Made by a program: the position numbers and the translations under genes
Notes under the pieces: generated by a model
The model's database searches: none
What the model was told of the DNA's origin: nothing
Seen by the model: the letters and a program-made list of their open reading frames with translations, nothing else
Shown: positions 42,519 through 50,367 of the stretch, piece after piece
How the letters are laid out: the number at the start of each line of letters is the position of its first letter
How positions within the stretch are numbered: the stretch's first letter is position 1
Assembly: GCA_029975165.1 (NCBI GenBank)
Contig: JARKPR010000085.1
Span: 1-64,000 of the forward strand
Source of the DNA: Selenomonadales bacterium
GTDB lineage: Bacteria; Bacillota; Negativicutes; Sporomusales; UBA7701
Length of the DNA stretch: 64,000 nt
Direction of reading: 5' to 3'

Positions 42519-42635
42519 CCGAATCCATCCGGTAGGGGAGAACCGCTAGAAAAGACAGGGGTGAATCCGCGGCAGCGGAAGGGCGTCTAATCCTCTTCGC
42601 CCGAACCCGACAGCTAATCCCCGAGGCGCACGCCC
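42519..42635 (+). promoter_or_regulatory. ydaO-type c-di-AMP riboswitch
   Basis: Signature elements of the ydaO/yuaA aptamer appear in order: GGTAGGGGAGAACC, GGGGTGAATCC, GGGCGTC-region pairing, and the closing CCCGACAGCTAATCCC, followed by GGCGC. The aptamer normally turns off cell-wall hydrolase and potassium-transport genes when c-di-AMP is high. Here it precedes a 3D-domain cell-wall protein. The G/C-rich sequence after 42635 would form the expression platform. Confidence 0.88.
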
Positions 42636-42688
42636 CGCGGCCCGTTTCCGCAGGCACCGCGGCGGCGACCAACAAGAGGGGTGACGGA

Positions 42689-43282
42689 ATGAAAAAAGTC
42701 TATACCGCGGCCATACTGGCCATGCTGCTGCTTCTCGGCGTCACGGCAGCCTCGGCTGCTGCGCCGGCGGCGGACAAGCCCCTCGCATACGGGGCGAGAG
42801 GCGATGACGTCAAAATGGTCCAGAAGCTGTTGGCCGAAACCGGCTACTACGCCGGCCAGATCGACGGCGTCTTCGGCGGCGCCACCCTTCAGGCCGTCAA
42901 AGAATTCCAGACCTACCACGGCCTTGCATCCGACGGCAAGGTGGGCAAGGAAACCATCGCCTTCCTCCAGCGCGAACGGGCCAGCACCGAACCGGACCGT
43001 TACAGCCGCACCCTGACCATGACCGCCAGCGCCTACACCTCCCAGGACGACGGCAACGGCAGCGTCACCTACCGCGGCCACGAATTGCGGCGCGGCCTCG
43101 CGGCCGTCGATCCGCGGGTCATCCCCCTCGGGACCCGCCTCTTCATTAAAGGCTACGGCTTCGCCGTCGCCGACGACGTCGGCGGCGCCATCCGCGGCAA
43201 CAGAATCGACCTTGCCTTCGAGAACCGCGCCGAGGCCATCCAGTTCGGCGTCCAAAAGGTTACCGTCTACATACTTGATTGA
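42689..43282 (+). CDS. Peptidoglycan-binding 3D-domain protein
   Basis: 197 residues. Signal peptide (~1-23), a PG_binding_1 repeat (MVQKLLAETGYYAGQIDGVF, ~42-95) and a C-terminal 3D domain (~110-197) with TASAYTSQDDG, IPLGTRLFIKGYG and DDVGGAIRGNRIDLAF, carrying the three conserved aspartates. It resembles YocH/SleB-associated lytic transglycosylase-like proteins and should cleave or remodel peptidoglycan outside the inner membrane. Expression is under the c-di-AMP riboswitch just upstream. Confidence 0.88.
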   Translation: MKKVYTAAILAMLLLLGVTAASAAAPAADKPLAYGARGDDVKMVQKLLAETGYYAGQIDGVFGGATLQAVKEFQTYHGLASDGKVGKETIAFLQRERASTEPDRYSRTLTMTASAYTSQDDGNGSVTYRGHELRRGLAAVDPRVIPLGTRLFIKGYGFAVADDVGGAIRGNRIDLAFENRAEAIQFGVQKVTVYILD

Positions 43283-43371
43283 CGGCAGGCCAAGGCCTGC
43301 CGCCTTTTTTCGCCGGCCAGGAATGGGGCGCCAGCTTGGCGTATATCATAATTCACACATACGAACCGGAG

Positions 43372-43821
43372 GTGAGCATCACGGAAGAAGTCGCATCCAG
43401 CCGACTTGCCAGGCTCAAACAGCAACTGCTCAAATTATACGACAGCAATCCCTACGTCGGCGTCCTGCGAATGAAACTCGAGGACATCCAAATAGGGGCA
43501 GCGACCCTCTCCATGCCGGTCATCCAAGAAATCCACGGCAACCTCTATGGCATGGCCCACGGCGGGGCGTCCGCCTCCCTGGCCGACACCGCCATGGGGG
43601 TGGTCTGCGTCACCCTCGGCAAACGGGTCGTCACCCTGGAGATGAACATCAACTACCTCTATAGCGCTACACCCGGCGATACGATCACCGCGTTCGCCAA
43701 AGCCATCCACGACGGACAGCATACCCTCGTGGTCGAGGCTGAACTCAAGGACGCCGCCGGCAGGCTTCTCGCCAAAGCAAGGGGGACCTTTTTTGTCATC
43801 GGCAGCTTCGATTGCGAATAA
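43372..43821 (+). CDS. Hotdog-fold thioesterase, PaaI type
   Basis: About 150 residues. The core HGGASASLADTAMGVV, with the catalytic Asp/Glu helix, is typical of PaaI/YdiI acyl-CoA thioesterases; VTLEMNINYL and KARGTFFVIG complete the fold. The start is unclear: GTG at 43372 overlaps the GGAGGTGA site, and upstream TTG codons are alternatives. It should hydrolyse an acyl- or aryl-CoA. The esterase gene downstream overlaps it by about 29 bp. Confidence 0.8.
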   Translation: MSITEEVASSRLARLKQQLLKLYDSNPYVGVLRMKLEDIQIGAATLSMPVIQEIHGNLYGMAHGGASASLADTAMGVVCVTLGKRVVTLEMNINYLYSATPGDTITAFAKAIHDGQHTLVVEAELKDAAGRLLAKARGTFFVIGSFDCE

Positions 43822-44563
43822 CACGAAAGAATTCACCATACCTGCGGGTGGCGGCCTGCTTGCCGCCGTCCTCCACACTTCCGCCGGGCGGAAGAGCGGC
43901 ATAACCGTCATCATCTGTCACGGGTTCAGAGGCTCAAAGGAAGGCGGCGGCCGGGCCGCGGCCCTGGCCGTCGAAATGGCCTGCCGCGGCTTTGCCGCCC
44001 TGCGGTTCGACTTTACACCCCTTGGCCGGCTATCCTCCCAGGTTGACGAACTCCGTGCCGTGGTCGACTACTGCCGGGCGAAACTCGGTAGCCGGCTCGT
44101 CCTGCTCGGCCGCAGCATGGGCGGCAGCGCGGCCCTTGCCGTCACCGCCGCCGACCGCTCTATCGCCGGACTGTGCCTGTGGTCGACCCCCTGCGACCTG
44201 CACGAAGCCTTCCGCATCTCACTCGGAGAAGGGTACGCCCGCCTCGCCGGCGGGGAAACCCTGGACCTCGCCGACGAATTCGGGCACCTTCGCCTTACGC
44301 CGGCCTTCCTCGGCGACTTCGACCGTTTCGACCTGCTGGCTGACGCCGGCCGCTTGGCGGGACGCCCCCTCCTCGTCATCCACGGCGAGAAGGACGAAAT
44401 CGTGCCGCTAAAGCAGGCGGAAAAAATTTCCGACCACGCCGCCGGACCCAAGAAACTGATCGTTATCCCCGGCGGCGACCACCGTTTCCTCACCGGCTAC
44501 GGCCAGGCGTCCGCCGCCGTCCTCTCCTGGCTGACGTCCACATTCACGCCCGCCGGCGACTGA
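43793..44563 (+). CDS. Alpha/beta hydrolase (esterase/acyl hydrolase)
   Basis: 256 residues beginning at TTG within the thioesterase 3' end. The oxyanion segment VIICHGFRGSKEGG, nucleophile elbow GRSMGGSAAL, acid VIHGEKDEIVPL and base GGDHRF give a complete Ser-Asp-His triad. No signal peptide. It resembles cytoplasmic serine esterases of the YitV/BAAT-like type. It is coupled to the thioesterase gene; the shared substrate class is probably an acyl ester. Confidence 0.85.
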   Translation: MSSAASIANNTKEFTIPAGGGLLAAVLHTSAGRKSGITVIICHGFRGSKEGGGRAAALAVEMACRGFAALRFDFTPLGRLSSQVDELRAVVDYCRAKLGSRLVLLGRSMGGSAALAVTAADRSIAGLCLWSTPCDLHEAFRISLGEGYARLAGGETLDLADEFGHLRLTPAFLGDFDRFDLLADAGRLAGRPLLVIHGEKDEIVPLKQAEKISDHAAGPKKLIVIPGGDHRFLTGYGQASAAVLSWLTSTFTPAGD

Positions 44564-44642
44564 CAGGGCCGGCCTGCATATAATAGCGAATCGGGCCCAT
44601 ACTACCTAAGTAAGCACTCGCTCGCAAGGGAGGTGTGGCCCG

Positions 44643-45095
44643 TTGGACTTTGTCCCCGCCCATTTGCTGCCGCTCCTCCTGGCGCTCGTGTCCGGCGTGC
44701 TGATGGCTGTGCAGGGTTCGGTCAATGCCGCGCTTAGCAAGGCAGTCGGCCTGTGGGAAGCGACCTTCGTCGTTCACGCCACCGGCACGTTTGTCTTGCT
44801 CGTCGTCTTGTTCCTGCTCAAGATGGGGCGGGGCGACCTCGCCAACCTGTCCCAGGCGCCGTGGTACTCCTATCTGGGGGGCATAATCAGCGTCTTCATC
44901 ATCTACCTCGTAGCGGCCAGCATTCCCAGCGTCGGCGTGGCCAACGCCACCACCGCCATCATCGTCGGCCAGGTGCTCACCGCCGTCATCATCGACCATT
45001 TCGGCATCTTCGGCCTGGAAAAGATACCCTGCAGCTGGCCCCAGCTTGCCGGCCTGGCATTGCTCGCCGTAGGCGCCAGACTGCTGTTCAAGTAA
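44643..45095 (+). CDS. YdcZ-type DMT superfamily transporter
   Basis: 150 residues with five hydrophobic helices, starting at TTG behind GGGAGG. SGVLMAVQGSVNAALSKAVG near the start and AGLALLAVGARLLFK at the end are characteristic of the DUF606/YdcZ family, half-size members of the drug/metabolite superfamily that work as dimers. Substrate unknown. It stands apart from the genes on either side. Confidence 0.8.
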   Translation: MDFVPAHLLPLLLALVSGVLMAVQGSVNAALSKAVGLWEATFVVHATGTFVLLVVLFLLKMGRGDLANLSQAPWYSYLGGIISVFIIYLVAASIPSVGVANATTAIIVGQVLTAVIIDHFGIFGLEKIPCSWPQLAGLALLAVGARLLFK

Positions 45096-45178
45096 GATTT
45101 TCCTTCACAAAAAAAATATTATAAGATATACTTATTTTTAGGGTTTTTGCCATCGAATCTTTACAAGGAGGATAAGTA

Positions 45179-46312
45179 ATGGACTTTAACTTTACTCCCG
45201 ACCAGCTTGCTCTTAGGAAGATGGCCCAGGAAGTAGTTGCTAAAGAAGTTATCCCTTACGTGCATGAAATGGATCATGACGGGAAAATGCGCCCCGATCT
45301 GCTAAAAAAGCTTGACGATGCCGGGCTCGTCAGCCTGGTAGTGCCCGAGGAGTATGACGGCCCCGGGCTTGATGCCGTCACCATCGCCCTTATCTATGAA
45401 GAACTCGGCAAAGGCTGCGCCGGTGTCGCCACCAGCGTCGCCGCCAACGCCTTGGCCTCATACCCCGTCATTCTTGTGGGTACCGATGAACAGAAAAAGC
45501 ACTGGTTCGACGTCATCAACAGCGGCAAACTGGCAGCGTTCGCCCTGACCGAGCCGGGAGCCGGATCCGACGCCGGCGCCGTGTCCACCACCGCCGCCAA
45601 AGACGGCGACGATTACATACTCAACGGCACCAAATGCTTCATAACCAACGGCGGAATCGCCGACATATTCGTCATCTTCGCCAACGCCCGCAAATCGGCC
45701 GGCATCCGCGGCCTGACCGCCTTCGTCATCGACCGCAACACCCCCGGCTTCTCCGTGGGCAAAGAAGAAGACAAAATGGGCATCCGCGCCTCCAACACCT
45801 GCGAACTCATCCTCGATAACGTCCGCATCCCTGCCGCCAATCGCCTCGGCCGGGAAGGCGAAGGCTTCAAAATCGCCATGAGAACCCTCGATGCCGCCCG
45901 GCCGCTTGTCGGCGCCGTATCTGTCGGCATCGCCCAGGCCGCCTTCGACGCCGCCGTCAAATACTCCAAAGAACGCGAACAATTCGGCAAACCCATCGCC
46001 TCCTTCCAGCTCGTCCAGGCCATGCTCGCCGACATGGCGATCGCCATCGAGACGGCCCGTCTCCTCGTCTTCAAAGCCTGCTGGCTCAAAGACCAGAACC
46101 TGCCGTTCGCCAAAGAGGCGGCCATGGCCAAATGCTATGCCGCCGACGTCGCCATGAAGGTCACCACCGACGCCGTGCAAGTTCTCGGCGGCTACGGCTA
46201 CATCAAAGAATATCCCACCGAGAAATACATGCGGGACGCCAAGATCATGCAGATCTACGAAGGCACCAACCAAATCCAGCGCCTCGTAATCGCCAACCAA
46301 ATTTTGTACTAG
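45179..46312 (+). CDS. Acyl-CoA dehydrogenase, short-chain type
   Basis: 377 residues, canonical length. FALTEPGAGSDAGA (FAD/substrate loop), CFITNGGIADIF, EDKMGIRASNTCEL, EREQFGKPIASFQ and the C-terminal TDAVQVLGGYGYIKEYPTEKYMRDAKIMQIYEGTNQIQRL with the catalytic Glu. Close to butyryl-CoA dehydrogenases (Bcd). It needs an electron-transferring flavoprotein; no etfAB is adjacent. AAGGAGG precedes the ATG. It may serve butyrate-type fermentation or fatty-acid breakdown. Confidence 0.92.
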   Translation: MDFNFTPDQLALRKMAQEVVAKEVIPYVHEMDHDGKMRPDLLKKLDDAGLVSLVVPEEYDGPGLDAVTIALIYEELGKGCAGVATSVAANALASYPVILVGTDEQKKHWFDVINSGKLAAFALTEPGAGSDAGAVSTTAAKDGDDYILNGTKCFITNGGIADIFVIFANARKSAGIRGLTAFVIDRNTPGFSVGKEEDKMGIRASNTCELILDNVRIPAANRLGREGEGFKIAMRTLDAARPLVGAVSVGIAQAAFDAAVKYSKEREQFGKPIASFQLVQAMLADMAIAIETARLLVFKACWLKDQNLPFAKEAAMAKCYAADVAMKVTTDAVQVLGGYGYIKEYPTEKYMRDAKIMQIYEGTNQIQRLVIANQILY

Positions 46313-46388
46313 CCTATCCCCTTGACAAACCATGTTTACAGTAATATAATCTTTCTTGCGGCAGTTGCTAAAGCTGCCGCAAAAAAAT

Positions 46389-46465
46389 GGGGTTATAGCT
46401 CAGTTGGTTAGAGCGCCTCGTTGACATCGAGGAGGCCCGCCGTTCGAGTCGGCGTAACCCCACCA
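46389..46465 (+). tRNA. tRNA-Val (GAC)
   Basis: 77 nt with CCA. Acceptor GGGGTTA/TAACCCC, anticodon stem CCTCG/CGAGG with loop TTGACAT, anticodon GAC, T-arm CGCCG/CGGCG. The 3' part from the anticodon loop on is repeated at 52610-52654, so the gene is the left attachment site of the 6.2 kb element. Confidence 0.96.
46421..46465 (+). repeat. attL: left attachment site in tRNA-Val
   Basis: The core TTGACATCGAGGAGGCC (46421-46437) matches 52610-52626 exactly. The following 28 bp are similar but not identical and keep a functional T-arm on both sides, so crossover lies in the core and the element supplies a working tRNA 3' half. Confidence 0.85.
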
Positions 46466-46475
46466 GAAAACACAA

Positions 46476-46506
46476 GGCCCGAGGGCATTCGCCCCCGGGC
46501 CTTTTT
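46476..46506. terminator. Terminator after tRNA-Val, also facing the integrase gene
   Basis: GGCCCGAGGGC (46476-46486) pairs with GCCCCCGGGCC (46491-46501) around ATTC, followed by TTTTT. It lies inside the element. Confidence 0.8.
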
Positions 46507-46512
46507 CTGTCT

Positions 46513-46531
46513 GTACCCCATTTAGTACCCC
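46513..46531. promoter_or_regulatory. Left pair of GTACCCC repeats, candidate integrase arm sites
   Basis: GTACCCC at 46513-46519 and 46525-46531 (12 bp apart), each followed by A. The right end of the element has the same pair at 52445-52462 in the same orientation. Paired short repeats flanking the core are typical of lambda-type integrase arm-binding sites. Confidence 0.55.
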
Positions 46532-46533
46532 AA

Positions 46534-47712
46534 TTATTTTTTCTTTTTGCGCGGGTGTTTCGGCGGCGGGGCCGGGGAGAACGAGACCCCATCGGTCATC
46601 TTCTTCACTTCCAGACGTTGAAATTCTGGCCGGACGTGGGTGTATCGGTTGGTCATTCTCGGGTCTTTGTGACGGAGTCTTTCTTGAATAACTTTCGAGG
46701 AGACTCCTTTTTCATTGAGGATCGAGGCATGGGTGTGCCGGAGGTCGTGCCAACGAGTGCCCTTCAGGCCTTTTTTCTTGACGATATTCTGAAAACTTCT
46801 TTGGAAGTTCCGGGGGGCAATAGGGGTGCCATTCCTGGTCGGAAACACGTAGGACGATTTGGTCGGGCATTGTTCCCGCCAGTTTTCCAGGACGGCCAAC
46901 TGGGTTTCATCCAGTACTACGGTGCCATTGGAGGCGGCGGTTTTCGGCGTGGAGATCACGTTCTTTTTACCGGCCCGGGAGTACGTCCTCTTGACCGTCA
47001 GGTACATCTGTTCAAAGTTGATATCCGCCCATTTCAGTCCAAGGACTTCACCCCGTCTGAGGCCCGTGGTGGCCCCCAGATACATCGCAACCCGCATGAG
47101 GGGCGTTCCGGTATTAAGGACGTCATTAAGTTGTTCCTCGGTCAACGCAGAGATTTCTGGGAGTTCGTATTTGGGGATGGTGATATCCTTGCACGGATTC
47201 TCGCGGAGTTTTTTCTTTTTGACGGCCCACTCAAAAATCCTCTTTAGAAGGAAGTACGTTTCCCGGACGGTGGCCGGGGCAAACTTCTTGGCCATGCCGG
47301 ACACAAATTTCTGGATGTGGAAGTCGGTGATCTCGTTAATGGGAAGGTTGCCCAGTTCGTTAATAATCCGCCCACGGATCAGGCCGCAGTATTTCACGTA
47401 TGTGGTTTCCTTAACGCCGACCTCGATCCGGTTCAAAAACTGTTCGCCGAGTTCCTCCAGGGTCATGTCCTCCGACTGAATCTCGTTGCCGATGATTGCC
47501 TGTTTGCGGAGTTCGGCCAGTTTTTCGACCACTACGTTGCGATCCTTATCGTAGACGGACGGGCGGATCGGGTTGCCGTCTTTGTCCTCTCCGATCTGGA
47601 TGCGGCCCTCCCAGAGTTTCTTTTCTTTTATGTACCTGATACTGCCGTCCAGATTGCCGGTACGTGTGTTCTTGCGTGGTTTGCCGTCCTTTTTCAGTTT
47701 CCTTTCTGCCAC
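46534..47712 (-). CDS. int: Tyrosine recombinase/integrase
   Basis: 392 residues from a GTG at 47712 behind AAGGAGGG. N-terminal arm-binding region (GSIRYIKEKKLWEGRI), SAM-like core-binding domain (~75-165) and catalytic domain with Arg in TGLRRGEVLGL, HDLRHTHASIL (HxxR) and TNRYTHV (nucleophile Tyr). It integrates the element into tRNA-Val by recombination between attP and the tRNA. The 3' end faces attL, the usual phage arrangement. Its promoter overlaps that of the divergent excisionase gene. Confidence 0.92.
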   Translation of the reverse strand: MAERKLKKDGKPRKNTRTGNLDGSIRYIKEKKLWEGRIQIGEDKDGNPIRPSVYDKDRNVVVEKLAELRKQAIIGNEIQSEDMTLEELGEQFLNRIEVGVKETTYVKYCGLIRGRIINELGNLPINEITDFHIQKFVSGMAKKFAPATVRETYFLLKRIFEWAVKKKKLRENPCKDITIPKYELPEISALTEEQLNDVLNTGTPLMRVAMYLGATTGLRRGEVLGLKWADINFEQMYLTVKRTYSRAGKKNVISTPKTAASNGTVVLDETQLAVLENWREQCPTKSSYVFPTRNGTPIAPRNFQRSFQNIVKKKGLKGTRWHDLRHTHASILNEKGVSSKVIQERLRHKDPRMTNRYTHVRPEFQRLEVKKMTDGVSFSPAPPPKHPRKKKK

Positions 47713-47725
47713 TAGAATTCCCTCC

Positions 47726-47754
47726 TTGACAAAACATTACATCAACGATAAGAT
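47726..47754 (+). promoter_or_regulatory. Promoter of the excisionase operon
   Basis: TTGACA (47726-47731), 17-bp spacer, TAAGAT (47749-47754). It overlaps the first AGATAATA...TCGATAAA repeat. Confidence 0.65.
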
Positions 47755-47823
47755 AATAACATCGATAAACAACAATAGTCAATACAAAACAGGAAAAATA
47801 AAAAGATAATAGTATCGATAAAT
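47751..47823. repeat. Two 20-bp direct repeats in the int/xis control region
   Basis: AGATAATA then (ACA/GTA) then TCGATAAA, at 47751-47770 and 47804-47823, 53 bp apart (about five helical turns). The first overlaps both divergent promoters. Likely binding sites of the excisionase or another element regulator. Confidence 0.6.
47753..47782 (-). promoter_or_regulatory. Promoter of the integrase gene
   Basis: Minus strand TTGACT (47782-47777), 18-bp spacer, TATTAT (47758-47753). The -10 lies inside the first direct repeat, so occupancy would block it. Confidence 0.55.
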
Positions 47824-47856
47824 TGCAATACAGTATTATTGAAAAGGAGGTGTGAG

Positions 47857-48021
47857 ATGGACAAACTGTTATCCGCGCAGGATGTGGCGGCAATCATGGG
47901 GGTTTCGTACAGAACGGCCCTAGTCTTTATCCACAAGAACAAACTGGTTGTCAGGATTGGCCGCCAGTACAGGGTTCCCGAGTCGGCGTTAACCCGTCAC
48001 ATTCAGAAAGAAGTCAACTAA
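47857..48021 (+). CDS. Excisionase-like MerR-type DNA-binding protein
   Basis: 54 residues from the ATG at 47857 behind AAGGAGGTG. MDKLLSAQDVAAIMGVSYRTALVFIHKN is a winged-helix of the excisionase (HTH_17) type, followed by RIGRQYRVPESALTRHI. It should bind near att or the int promoter, directing excision and perhaps repressing int. Divergent from int and first of the plus-strand genes of the element. Confidence 0.8.
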   Translation: MDKLLSAQDVAAIMGVSYRTALVFIHKNKLVVRIGRQYRVPESALTRHIQKEVN

Positions 48022-48038
48022 CCCGGTGGGAGATGGTA

Positions 48039-48500
48039 ATGGACGAAACAACGATTCTAGACACAGTTAGTTCTTTGGTTGTCTCACAAGAATACCTTGC
48101 GGCCGAAAACCGTCAGTTGAAAGAGGAAAGGGACGAAAGACTGGCACGGGCACGGGAACGCAAACTAAAAGGCCGGGGTGTCTACTTTACTCGAATCATT
48201 CACGACCCCTGCCAAAAACTTATTCGGAGTAAGACGTTAACCCAGATGGAAAAGGCCTTCCTGTTCACGATACTGCCGTTTCTGCAACACCAAACAAATC
48301 GGGTAATCAATGAGGATAAAACCTTAATGAACACCAATCAAATGGCGGAGTTAACCGGGATTTCCTCGCGACACATGCGAGACATTATCCGTGGCCTAGA
48401 GGAAAAAGGTGTCCTTTGTAGGGTAAAGAATGGACGGCAGGTCGGTATCAGGTTGAATCCTGACTACTTCCAAAATGGGGAGGCAATATCGGAACTGTAG
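48039..48500 (+). CDS. Winged-helix protein, possible replication initiator
   Basis: 153 residues from the ATG at 48039 (155 from 48033), behind GGTGGGAG. An N-terminal coiled-coil stretch (ENRQLKEERDERLARAR) leads to a helical region with MEKAFLFTILPFLQHQTNRV and the winged helix MNTNQMAELTGISSRHMRDIIRGLEEKGVLCRV. The plan recalls small Firmicute Rep proteins (RepL-like) or phage regulators. Two palindromes lie at and just after its stop. Function inferred from fold only. Confidence 0.55.
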   Translation: MDETTILDTVSSLVVSQEYLAAENRQLKEERDERLARARERKLKGRGVYFTRIIHDPCQKLIRSKTLTQMEKAFLFTILPFLQHQTNRVINEDKTLMNTNQMAELTGISSRHMRDIIRGLEEKGVLCRVKNGRQVGIRLNPDYFQNGEAISEL

Positions 48501-48528
48501 TTCCGCATAATAGGAACTGGGGTTCCTA
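48490..48528. promoter_or_regulatory. Twin palindromes (GGAAC...GTTCC) after the winged-helix gene
   Basis: CGGAACT-GT-AGTTCCG (48490-48505) and TAGGAAC-TGGG-GTTCCTA (48511-48528 region), centres 22 bp apart, about two helical turns. Perfect arms suggest a dimeric DNA-binding protein; could be an operator or the element's origin. The first overlaps the stop codon of the preceding gene. Confidence 0.6.
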
Positions 48529-48615
48529 TATTGAGGGAGTTTTGTACACCTCCGAACGAACCATCAGGGCGGGCAGAATGCATGGTACATAAGGACATCA
48601 GAAGTCGGGTGGGAA

Positions 48616-48783
48616 ATGTCTGCACCCTACAAAGATGTATCCCTTCTGTTATGGGTACTCCCCCCAGTCTCCACCACCAACCCCTTACCACGGAGTATGA
48701 CGATGGCGATGATGCCAGTGGCGACGAGGATTAGAGAGGTAAATTGCCGCAGAAGGTCGATAGACAATAATGGACATACCTAG
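48616..48783 (+). CDS. Doubtful 55-residue ORF
   Basis: ATG after GGGTGGG opens MSAPYKDVSLLLWVLPPVSTTN and stops at 48783. A different frame overlaps the same DNA (48531-48734) without a better start. Not recognised. Between 48530 and 48911 I can support nothing else except a small CCCGCC/GGCGGG hairpin near 48797. Confidence 0.25.
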   Translation: MSAPYKDVSLLLWVLPPVSTTNPLPRSMTMAMMPVATRIREVNCRRRSIDNNGHT

Positions 48784-48911
48784 GGGATTCACTATTATCC
48801 CGCCTTCGGCGGGGCCGGAATACATAATATGGGAATTGACAAGGTGTTTCGAGAGGAAAAAAGATAGGTTTGTAACACTAATTCAAATAACCGTAACAAG
48901 GGGGTAAAAAC

Positions 48912-49664
48912 ATGGAAAAGGCAGTCGGTTATCTTCGGGTGTCAACAGACGGCCAGACCGGCGAAGACAAGTTCGGACTGGCGGCCCAGAAAGAGGCAAT
49001 AGAGGCGTTCGCGGCCCAGAATGGTTATGAGATCGTCGAATGGTATGCCGACGAAGGTGTATCCGGTGCATTGATTGAACGACCAGGACTTCGCGCCCTA
49101 GAAGATGCCGCAAAAGAAAAAGGATTCTCCATAGTCCTTGTTGCCAAGATGGATCGTATCGCCCGAGACCTGTTTGCACAGTTGTACATTGAGAAGAATC
49201 TTCTAATACACGGGGTTGAACTTGTTTCGGTGGCCGAACAGTTTCGCGGCAATGATCCGGCCAACGTCCTCTTTAGGCAAATCATCGGGGCCTTTGCAGA
49301 GTTCGAGAAGTCCAGAATCGCAGAACGCATGTCTGGGGGGCGGAAACAGAAGGCGAAGACCGGCGGTTACTCCGGCGGCGGGGCGGCCATAGGGTACAAG
49401 GCAGTCCGGGGCGGCAAGAAACTGGAGATCGACAACGAGAAGATTGGCGTAGTCAGAAGGGTTTTCGAGATTAGGCAGGCATACCCGGAATGGACGTTAC
49501 GCCAAATTGCGGCCCAGTTGAACAAGGAAGGGTACAAAACCGCGCAGAACAAAGAGTTCCACGCGGTGCAGGTAATGAGGATTCTAGACCGGGAAGACTT
49601 CTACCGGGGCACATACAAATACTTGGATATCAAGGCGCAGGGTCAACATCAGGCCATAATCTAA
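48912..49664 (+). CDS. Serine recombinase (resolvase/invertase family)
   Basis: 250 residues. The resolvase domain starts AVGYLRVSTDGQTGEDKFGL with nucleophile Ser11, has DEGVSGALIERPGL, VAKMDRIARD, and EFEKSRIAERM. Then a short Recombinase-type domain GAAIGYKAVRGGK and a helix-turn-helix-like EWTLRQIAAQLNKEGY. It lacks the long zinc/coiled-coil C-terminus of large serine integrases. It may resolve multimers or invert a segment; no inverted crossover sites were found. Having both recombinase types in 6 kb is unusual. Confidence 0.85.
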   Translation: MEKAVGYLRVSTDGQTGEDKFGLAAQKEAIEAFAAQNGYEIVEWYADEGVSGALIERPGLRALEDAAKEKGFSIVLVAKMDRIARDLFAQLYIEKNLLIHGVELVSVAEQFRGNDPANVLFRQIIGAFAEFEKSRIAERMSGGRKQKAKTGGYSGGGAAIGYKAVRGGKKLEIDNEKIGVVRRVFEIRQAYPEWTLRQIAAQLNKEGYKTAQNKEFHAVQVMRILDREDFYRGTYKYLDIKAQGQHQAII

Positions 49665-49687
49665 ACCATCAGAGAGGAGAAATTACA

Positions 49688-49828
49688 ATGTATCTGGCGG
49701 CAATTGAATTACCTGGAGGAGATCGAACTTTCGAGAGGTTCGAGACCAGAGAACTGGCCCTGGCGTTTATCCAGGAGTTGACCGATTTGGAACTTGAACC
49801 AAAGGCCACTATTTACGAGGTGCAGTAA
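49688..49828 (+). CDS. Small hypothetical protein
   Basis: 46 residues behind GAGAGGAG. MYLAAIELPGGDRTFERFETRELALAFIQELTD reads as a beta-hairpin plus helix, typical of small phage proteins. Not recognised. It is followed by a terminator at 49882. Confidence 0.5.
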   Translation: MYLAAIELPGGDRTFERFETRELALAFIQELTDLELEPKATIYEVQ

Positions 49829-49881
49829 GAAATCTATTTGCAAAATGTAATAAAGTGCCCGATTTTTTTGATGATATTGGG

Positions 49882-49905
49882 AGGCGAGAACAACTCGCCT
49901 TTTTT
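49882..49905 (+). terminator. Terminator within the element
   Basis: AGGCGAG (49882-49888) pairs with CTCGCCT (49894-49900), loop AACAA, T6 tail. It separates the recombinase transcript from the Xre and virion-like genes. Confidence 0.8.
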
Positions 49906-50006
49906 GTTTGCCTTCAAAGGGAGGGGATTCCATGAAAAGGCGGCGTTAATCCACCCGAAAAATTTTTCTCGTAGTATTTGCATTCCGTTAATCAAGGAGG
50001 TATCAC

Positions 50007-50216
50007 ATGTTACGCAAACTCCGTAGGGGCCGGGATATTACCCAGGCGGCCCTTGCCCGGAAGGTGGGTGTATCCCGTGGATACATCTCAATGATCGAAA
50101 CAGGACAAGCGCCCTGCCCTTCATACCTAATACCCCGTCTAGCCGGGGTGTTAAATGTGTCCCGGCAAGAGTTATCTCACGGTATGAGGATCATCGAGGT
50201 AGAGGAACCTTGTTAG
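50007..50216 (+). CDS. Xre/Cro-type HTH regulator
   Basis: 69 residues behind AAGGAGG. MLRKLRRGRDITQAALARKVGVSRGYISMIETGQAPCP contains a full helix-turn-helix, then PRLAGVLNVSRQELS. A one-domain protein of this size usually works as a Cro-like dimer. It precedes the virion-like genes and may control them. Confidence 0.8.
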   Translation: MLRKLRRGRDITQAALARKVGVSRGYISMIETGQAPCPSYLIPRLAGVLNVSRQELSHGMRIIEVEEPC

Positions 50217-50367
50217 TTCATTCCATTTTTCGTGGGATTCAGGTTGTATCCAGGAAATCGGCAAATGAAAATCGATCCTGGTATGAACATGAAGGAAGTC
50301 GATCAATGATTATTTTCACTGTTACACGCAGGCCGCACATCAATTCTTTTATGGAGGAGTTGCACAC

